A stretch of 35,375 bases of DNA from Geobacter sp. (lineage in GTDB: Bacteria > Desulfobacterota > Desulfuromonadia > Geobacterales > Pseudopelobacteraceae), in the NCBI GenBank assembly GCA_025360785.1, contig JANYBN010000028.1, positions 1-35,375 on the forward strand, read 5' to 3'. Both the position numbers and the translations under genes were made by a program. Numbering within the stretch: the first letter of the stretch is position 1; every line of letters begins with the position of its first letter. The notes under the pieces were generated by a model. That model worked only from the letters and a program-made list of their open reading frames with translations, made no database searches and had not been told where the DNA came from. Positions 31,813 to 35,375 of this stretch are shown here, one piece after another.

Positions 31813-32801
31813 TCATCGTAACCGGAGGAGCGGGCCTGATCGGCAGCGCTATAGTCCAGCAGTTGAACCGGCTTGGCAGGGAAGACATTCTGATAGTGGA
31901 CCACCTTGGTCACACTGATAAATGGCGCAACCTGGCGCCGCTCCGCTTCATGGATTACCTGGAAAAGGATGTTTTCGAGAGGATGCTGGATGGAGGTTCA
32001 CTGGCCGGGCGTCTGCCGGGCAGCCAGAGCCTGGACGCGGTCATTCATTTGGGGGCCTGCTCTGCCACGACCGAACCGGATGCGACCTATCTGATCAACA
32101 ACAACTTTGAGTATACCCGCAAATTGGCCTTGACCGCTCTGTCAGCCAATGCCCGATTTATCTACGCCTCCAGCGCCGCAACTTACGGAGACGGAGAACA
32201 TGGCTTTGTCGATGATGACAGCCAACTGCCGCTGCTCCGGCCGATGAATATGTATGGTTACTCCAAGCAGCTTTTCGACTTGTGGGCGATGCGCCAGGGA
32301 ATCCTCGACAAAATCGTCGGCATCAAATATTTCAACGTCTATGGCCCCAATGAGCAGCACAAAGGTGAAATGCGCTCGCTGGTGCTGAAAGCCTATGAAC
32401 AGATCGGCGTCACCGGAGCACTCCGGCTGTTCAAGTCGCATCGTCCGGAATACGGCGATGGCGAGCAGTTGCGCGACTTTATCTACGTCAAGGACGCCGC
32501 CGCCATGACACTACATTTCTTAGAGAACCGGGATGCAGGCGGGATCTTTAACGTCGGGGGGGGCACTACTGTCAGCTGGAACCGGCTGGCCCGCGCTGTC
32601 TTCAGCGCCATGGATAAGCCGGTCAATATCGAGTATATCGACATGCCGGAATCGATCAGCAACACCTATCAGTACCTGACCTGTGCCGAAACTTCCAAGA
32701 TCCGTGCCGCAGGGTATTCGGAGGCGGTCACCTCAGTGGAGGAGGCGGTTGCCGATTATATCAGAAACTATCTGGTCCCCGGAAAAAGGCTTGGCGACTG
32801 A
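31809..32801 (+). CDS. hldD: ADP-L-glycero-D-manno-heptose 6-epimerase
   Basis: 330-residue short-chain dehydrogenase-like epimerase that makes the L-glycero-D-manno heptose donor for lipopolysaccharide core. Seen: NADP-binding TGGAGLIGS at 5-13, YASSAATYGDGE, catalytic MYGYSKQLFD (YxxxK), YFNVYGPNEQHKGEMRS and the C-terminal YIDMPE. Length is normal. Oddity: it overlaps cbiO by four bases and has no promoter of its own that I see, placing a lipopolysaccharide gene under the B12 riboswitch. A hairpin (arms 32870-32878 and 32887-32895) lies 70 bases past the stop. Confidence 0.95.
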   Translation: MIIVTGGAGLIGSAIVQQLNRLGREDILIVDHLGHTDKWRNLAPLRFMDYLEKDVFERMLDGGSLAGRLPGSQSLDAVIHLGACSATTEPDATYLINNNFEYTRKLALTALSANARFIYASSAATYGDGEHGFVDDDSQLPLLRPMNMYGYSKQLFDLWAMRQGILDKIVGIKYFNVYGPNEQHKGEMRSLVLKAYEQIGVTGALRLFKSHRPEYGDGEQLRDFIYVKDAAAMTLHFLENRDAGGIFNVGGGTTVSWNRLARAVFSAMDKPVNIEYIDMPESISNTYQYLTCAETSKIRAAGYSEAVTSVEEAVADYIRNYLVPGKRLGD

Positions 32802-32869
32802 GAGCAGGCGCAATAGAGACTCGATAACGCATACTCTCTTTTTCGACTCTGTTACCGTTCCAATCAGAG

Positions 32870-32895
32870 TTCAGAAACACCTTCCTGTTTCTGAA
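32870..32895. repeat. Perfect 9-base hairpin between convergent hldD and lipoprotein genes
   Basis: TTCAGAAAC (32870-32878) pairs with GTTTCTGAA (32887-32895) around an 8-base loop, in the convergent gap. There is no T-tract on either strand, so it is a possible factor-dependent terminator or RNA-end barrier rather than a standard intrinsic terminator. Confidence 0.5.
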
Positions 32896-32905
32896 GCGCT
32901 CCCAC

Positions 32906-34708
32906 TCATGGGTTTGTGATCGCAAGTCGGAAACCACCGACCTTGACTTTAGTAGTGCGCAAAGAAGTAGAGATGCGAGCAGTTGTTGTTACCAAGTCCG
33001 CAGCATTATACCAGCTCCCGCCCAAACTGATGCGATTCAAACCAGACAAATCACTCACCCACTCCCATACATTGCCGCTCATATCATAAATTTCAAGGCC
33101 GTTGCCCTTCTTTTGGCCAACAATATGGGTGGAGCCTGCAGAGTTTCCTGAATACCAGGCAACGGTTTCAACATTAAGAAGGGAGTCTTTAGGATCGATA
33201 ACGCCGCTGTACAGCTGATCCTTCCCGCCGCTCTTTGCAGCGTACTGCCACTCCTCCTCCGTCGGAAGACGGTAACTTATGCCGCTCATGCCATTAAGTG
33301 TGGCGATGAAGTTCATAGCATCATCCCAGCTCACTGTCTCAACCGGGCAGTCCAATCCACAAGCGGTGAAGGTCGAAGGATTGCTCCCCATGACTGCAAT
33401 CCACTCTCTCTGTGTCACTTCGTACTTACCGATAGAAAAAGTTCCCACATTCACAAGTAATGGAGTAATCGCTGATCCGGTAACTTTGGTTCTAGCATTT
33501 ACGGCAGCGCAATATTCCGATTTTTCGACTCCGACTGTCGCCCGAACGCGGTAGGAGTAGGGAGTATCAGCTGAAAGGCCTGCGTCCATTTTGGTAGTTA
33601 CATTAGTATCAACTGTAATTTTGGTAACAATGCCACTTGATCCATCCGTACGCTCAATCTCGTAGCTGAATGTTTTGTTCGCATTGTTCCACTCAAGGTT
33701 TATGAGATTCGATGAAGCAGCAGTGGCTTTCAATCCCGACGGAACGATGGGAACTGCTGTCGCCACAAAATTCTTTGCAGATAGATTCGCGCCGTTTACC
33801 GTGACTGCCAGAGTTGGCGGATCGAAGGTATAATCGGTTTTGCCTGGAGTCAATGTGTAACTGCCGTCCTGTAGGCCACTGAAGCTGTACTTGCCGCCGA
33901 TGTCGGTAGTTGCAGCAGAGGAACTGCTGCCAGCCAGAGTGACCGTAACATCCGCCAACGCCGACCCGCCGTTGGTGATCGTACCGGAGACACTATAGGT
34001 TTGCACAGGAGTTGTGGCGGTCGCCTCATTACTATACCCTGAATCCCCGACGTCGCTTGTTGCCCTCACCTTGTAATAGTAGACAGTAGAAGCAGAAGGG
34101 GTAAGATCGTTGTAGCTGGTTGCACTGACTGCAGCTGTGCCGATCTGTGCATAGATCCCGTCTAATCCGGTTTTGCGCTCAATCTTGTAGCCGGTTTCAT
34201 ATTTCGCATTATCCACCCAGACAAGGTTAATCTGGCTGAAAGAGGTAGCAGCAGCAGTCAGGCCGGTAGGGGCTGCCGGTGGCGTCACCTTCTCCAACGT
34301 AACCGGTTCTAAAGTGTTTATCCCCTGCACCAGCTTAACATTGAGGACAACTGCCTGATAGATAACAAGGGGGGGCACACCTGAGTCCAGCCCCTGAAAC
34401 GTGATGGTCCTGTTGTCCCCAATCGGTACGTTGGCAATGAAGCCGGTACGGGCCGAAGCGACGAAATCAGCACTTACCGACTCCATGCCGGGGCCGGAAA
34501 CGGTCATCCTGACGGTGATCACCTCGGGCGGGATGTCGGACGCGGCGAGCCCCACTGACTTGGCAACCGGCCACTTAAGACGGAAGGCAATACCGGCGCC
34601 ATTACCTTCCTGTGTATGATTTTCGCCGCCGCCACAAGAGAAGAGCAGGGTGCTGATGAGAAGCAGAAGGATCAGGCGCAGTGCAGATTGTCCGGGTGTT
34701 GTTGTCAT
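32906..34708 (-). CDS. Lipoprotein with FN3, carboxypeptidase-regulatory and SUMF1-fold domains
   Basis: 600-residue exported protein. Signal peptide with lipobox LLFSC25 predicts a lipid-anchored product. Order: unique region (26-145), fibronectin type III (~145-238), a carboxypeptidase-regulatory-like beta domain (YSVSGTITNGGSALADVTV, ~240-315), a second fibronectin domain (~320-410) and a C-terminal formylglycine-generating-enzyme (SUMF1) fold (IGKYEVTQREWIAVMG, SYRLPTEEEWQYAA, DMSGNVWEWVSD, GGSWYN). The two active-site cysteines of true FGE near the C-terminus are absent (GGSWYNAADLVTTTAR), so it is probably a binding or structural module. GGAG precedes ATG. Follows the 115-residue gene by 84 bases, possibly one operon. 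Confidence 0.85.
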   Translation of the reverse strand: MTTTPGQSALRLILLLLISTLLFSCGGGENHTQEGNGAGIAFRLKWPVAKSVGLAASDIPPEVITVRMTVSGPGMESVSADFVASARTGFIANVPIGDNRTITFQGLDSGVPPLVIYQAVVLNVKLVQGINTLEPVTLEKVTPPAAPTGLTAAATSFSQINLVWVDNAKYETGYKIERKTGLDGIYAQIGTAAVSATSYNDLTPSASTVYYYKVRATSDVGDSGYSNEATATTPVQTYSVSGTITNGGSALADVTVTLAGSSSSAATTDIGGKYSFSGLQDGSYTLTPGKTDYTFDPPTLAVTVNGANLSAKNFVATAVPIVPSGLKATAASSNLINLEWNNANKTFSYEIERTDGSSGIVTKITVDTNVTTKMDAGLSADTPYSYRVRATVGVEKSEYCAAVNARTKVTGSAITPLLVNVGTFSIGKYEVTQREWIAVMGSNPSTFTACGLDCPVETVSWDDAMNFIATLNGMSGISYRLPTEEEWQYAAKSGGKDQLYSGVIDPKDSLLNVETVAWYSGNSAGSTHIVGQKKGNGLEIYDMSGNVWEWVSDLSGLNRISLGGSWYNAADLVTTTARISTSLRTTKVKVGGFRLAITNP

Positions 34709-34792
34709 ACAGTTGTCTCCGTTATCGGTTCATTCGGAACAATTACGTCTTGTAATACTACTTTTTGATGTCATGAAAAAACGACTCCAATC

Positions 34793-35140
34793 TCACCACG
34801 ATCCGGTCACAGTCGTTGTCCCGCCAACACCGCCACCCGAACTTCCGCTGCTTTTACCCCCACCGGCAGCAAGGGCGATCAGTCCACCGGCAACTGCCGC
34901 CAGACCAAGCCCCCCCCACAACCACCAGTTGGTGCCGGAGTTTTCCGCACTTTTCGGAGGTTCCTCCATTATTTTATTAGAAAGTCTGGGATCATCCCAC
35001 TTTGGCTCCGGCTTTCTGTCCGGGCTATTTGGGACGAAGTATTCGGTTGATGTACTGTCATTGAAACCGCTAAAATCGACCGCATAAAGCTGCATCGGAA
35101 AAAACGTGGCCAACACGATTATAGTGATTATTCGATTCAT
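34793..35140 (-). CDS. Small secreted/membrane glycine-rich protein
   Basis: 115 residues; family not recognised. Sec signal peptide at 1-20 (MNRIITIIVLATFFPMQLYA, probable cleavage after LYA), a polar charged stretch (SPDRKPEPKWDDPRLSNK), a hydrophobic helix (WWLWGGLGLAAVAGGLIALAA) and a Gly/Ser tail ending TGSW. Start is ATG 35140, with GGGAG eight bases upstream; the frame stays open to 35212 but that part enters the inverted repeat. Upstream of, and perhaps cotranscribed with, the SUMF1-fold lipoprotein. Its 5-prime leader is one arm of the 81-bp inverted repeat, so a second copy of the gene may lie beyond the window edge. Confidence 0.65.
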   Translation of the reverse strand: MNRIITIIVLATFFPMQLYAVDFSGFNDSTSTEYFVPNSPDRKPEPKWDDPRLSNKIMEEPPKSAENSGTNWWLWGGLGLAAVAGGLIALAAGGGKSSGSSGGGVGGTTTVTGSW

Positions 35141-35153
35141 GTGAGTCTCCCGA

Positions 35154-35375
35154 ACTGAATATATTCCCTGGCCGGACAAGCCGGAACAAAAATTCAAGGA
35201 ATAGTGCAACAATTATTCATTTTCTGGACTTTAGACTTCTGTAGCGATCTTTGAAAAATGTTGCTTTGCCCGAAAAAATAGCTTGACAGCGGGGCTAAGG
35301 TCCAGAAAATGAATAATTGTTGCACTATTCCTTGAATTTTTGTTCCGGCTTGTCCGGCCAGGGAATATATTCAGT
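35154..35375. repeat. 81-bp inverted repeat with 60-bp spacer at the window end
   Basis: Left arm 35154-35234 and right arm 35295-35375 are reverse complements at 80 of 81 positions (the single mismatch, 35230 against 35299, is a G-T). The spacer is 35235-35294. The right arm runs to the last base of the window, so the repeat may continue. No ORF or transposase motif is inside. A TTGACA lies in the spacer at 35283-35288 without a clear -10. Confidence 0.95.

Noticed and set aside
32906-34708. Formylglycine-generating (sulfatase-modifying) enzyme
   Set aside because: The fold is present but the active-site cysteine pair is missing and no sulfatase gene is nearby.
35154-35375. Insertion sequence terminal repeats
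   Set aside because: Spacer between the arms is only 60 bp with no transposase; it could still be the joined ends of two elements, so the option is kept only as an alternative in the finding.

Overview
The window looks like chromosomal DNA of a Geobacter-type Desulfuromonadota bacterium (Geobacter / Geotalea / Trichlorobacter group). The pointers are a flavin/heterodisulfide-reductase electron-bifurcation cluster, B12-dependent metabolism fed by a cobalt ECF transporter, a large NAD-glutamate dehydrogenase, a FapA-type protein and a typical delta-proteobacterial gene style. This assignment is inferred from gene content and was not searched. I see no transposase, phage gene, CRISPR array or plasmid function.

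Layout. 44-6384 (minus): hdrC-hdrB-hdrA-flxD(mvhD)-flxC-flxB, an FlxABCD-HdrABC-type complex whose flxA gene probably lies just left of the window. hdrC/B/A are tightly packed, but each of the three downstream gaps holds a long imperfect hairpin repeat. 6690-7950 (minus): low-specificity threonine aldolase followed by a previously uncalled 52-residue ORF. 8082-8975 (plus): L,D-transpeptidase. 8997-11308 (minus): RNase P RNA, a CxxC-rich YkgJ-like protein, an unknown 114-residue protein and hemB. 11410-13478 (minus): zinc-ribbon coiled-coil protein, Nif3-like protein and a CAT-anticodon tRNA with its own promoter. 13584-16254 (minus): EfpL-type elongation factor P paralogue, queF, a LarA-family protein and a YtxH-like protein. 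16448-21864 (minus): three signalling units (FapA-like protein plus single-domain response regulator; hybrid histidine kinase, HDOD protein and a small conserved protein). 21974-24949 (minus): ~110 kDa NAD-glutamate dehydrogenase. 25117-26105 (plus): cobalamin adenosyltransferase and a stand-alone B12-binding mutase subunit. 26430-27776 (plus): a second, NADP-type glutamate dehydrogenase. 27847-28662 (minus): Sir2-family protein. 28865-32801 (plus): cobalamin riboswitch with intrinsic terminator, then cbiM-cbiN-cbiQ-cbiO and hldD, all overlapping by a few bases. 32906-35140 (minus): a fibronectin/SUMF1-fold lipoprotein and a small secreted glycine-rich protein. 35154-35375: an 81-bp inverted repeat running to the window edge.

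How it works together. The cobalt importer, adenosyltransferase and B12-binding mutase subunit form a cobalamin acquisition, activation and use theme. Two unrelated glutamate dehydrogenases and hemB (5-aminolevulinate to porphobilinogen, feeding haem and corrinoid) sit nearby. The Flx-Hdr complex handles low-potential electrons. rnpB, tRNA, QueF and EfpL belong to the translation apparatus.

The strongest unexplained signals are the terminal 81-bp inverted repeat, the hairpins in every flx intercistronic gap, translational coupling of hldD to a B12-riboswitch operon, the EfpL arginine finger, and a CAT tRNA that looks like lysidine-type tRNA-Ile2. I did not find a clearly novel multi-gene defence or enzyme system.
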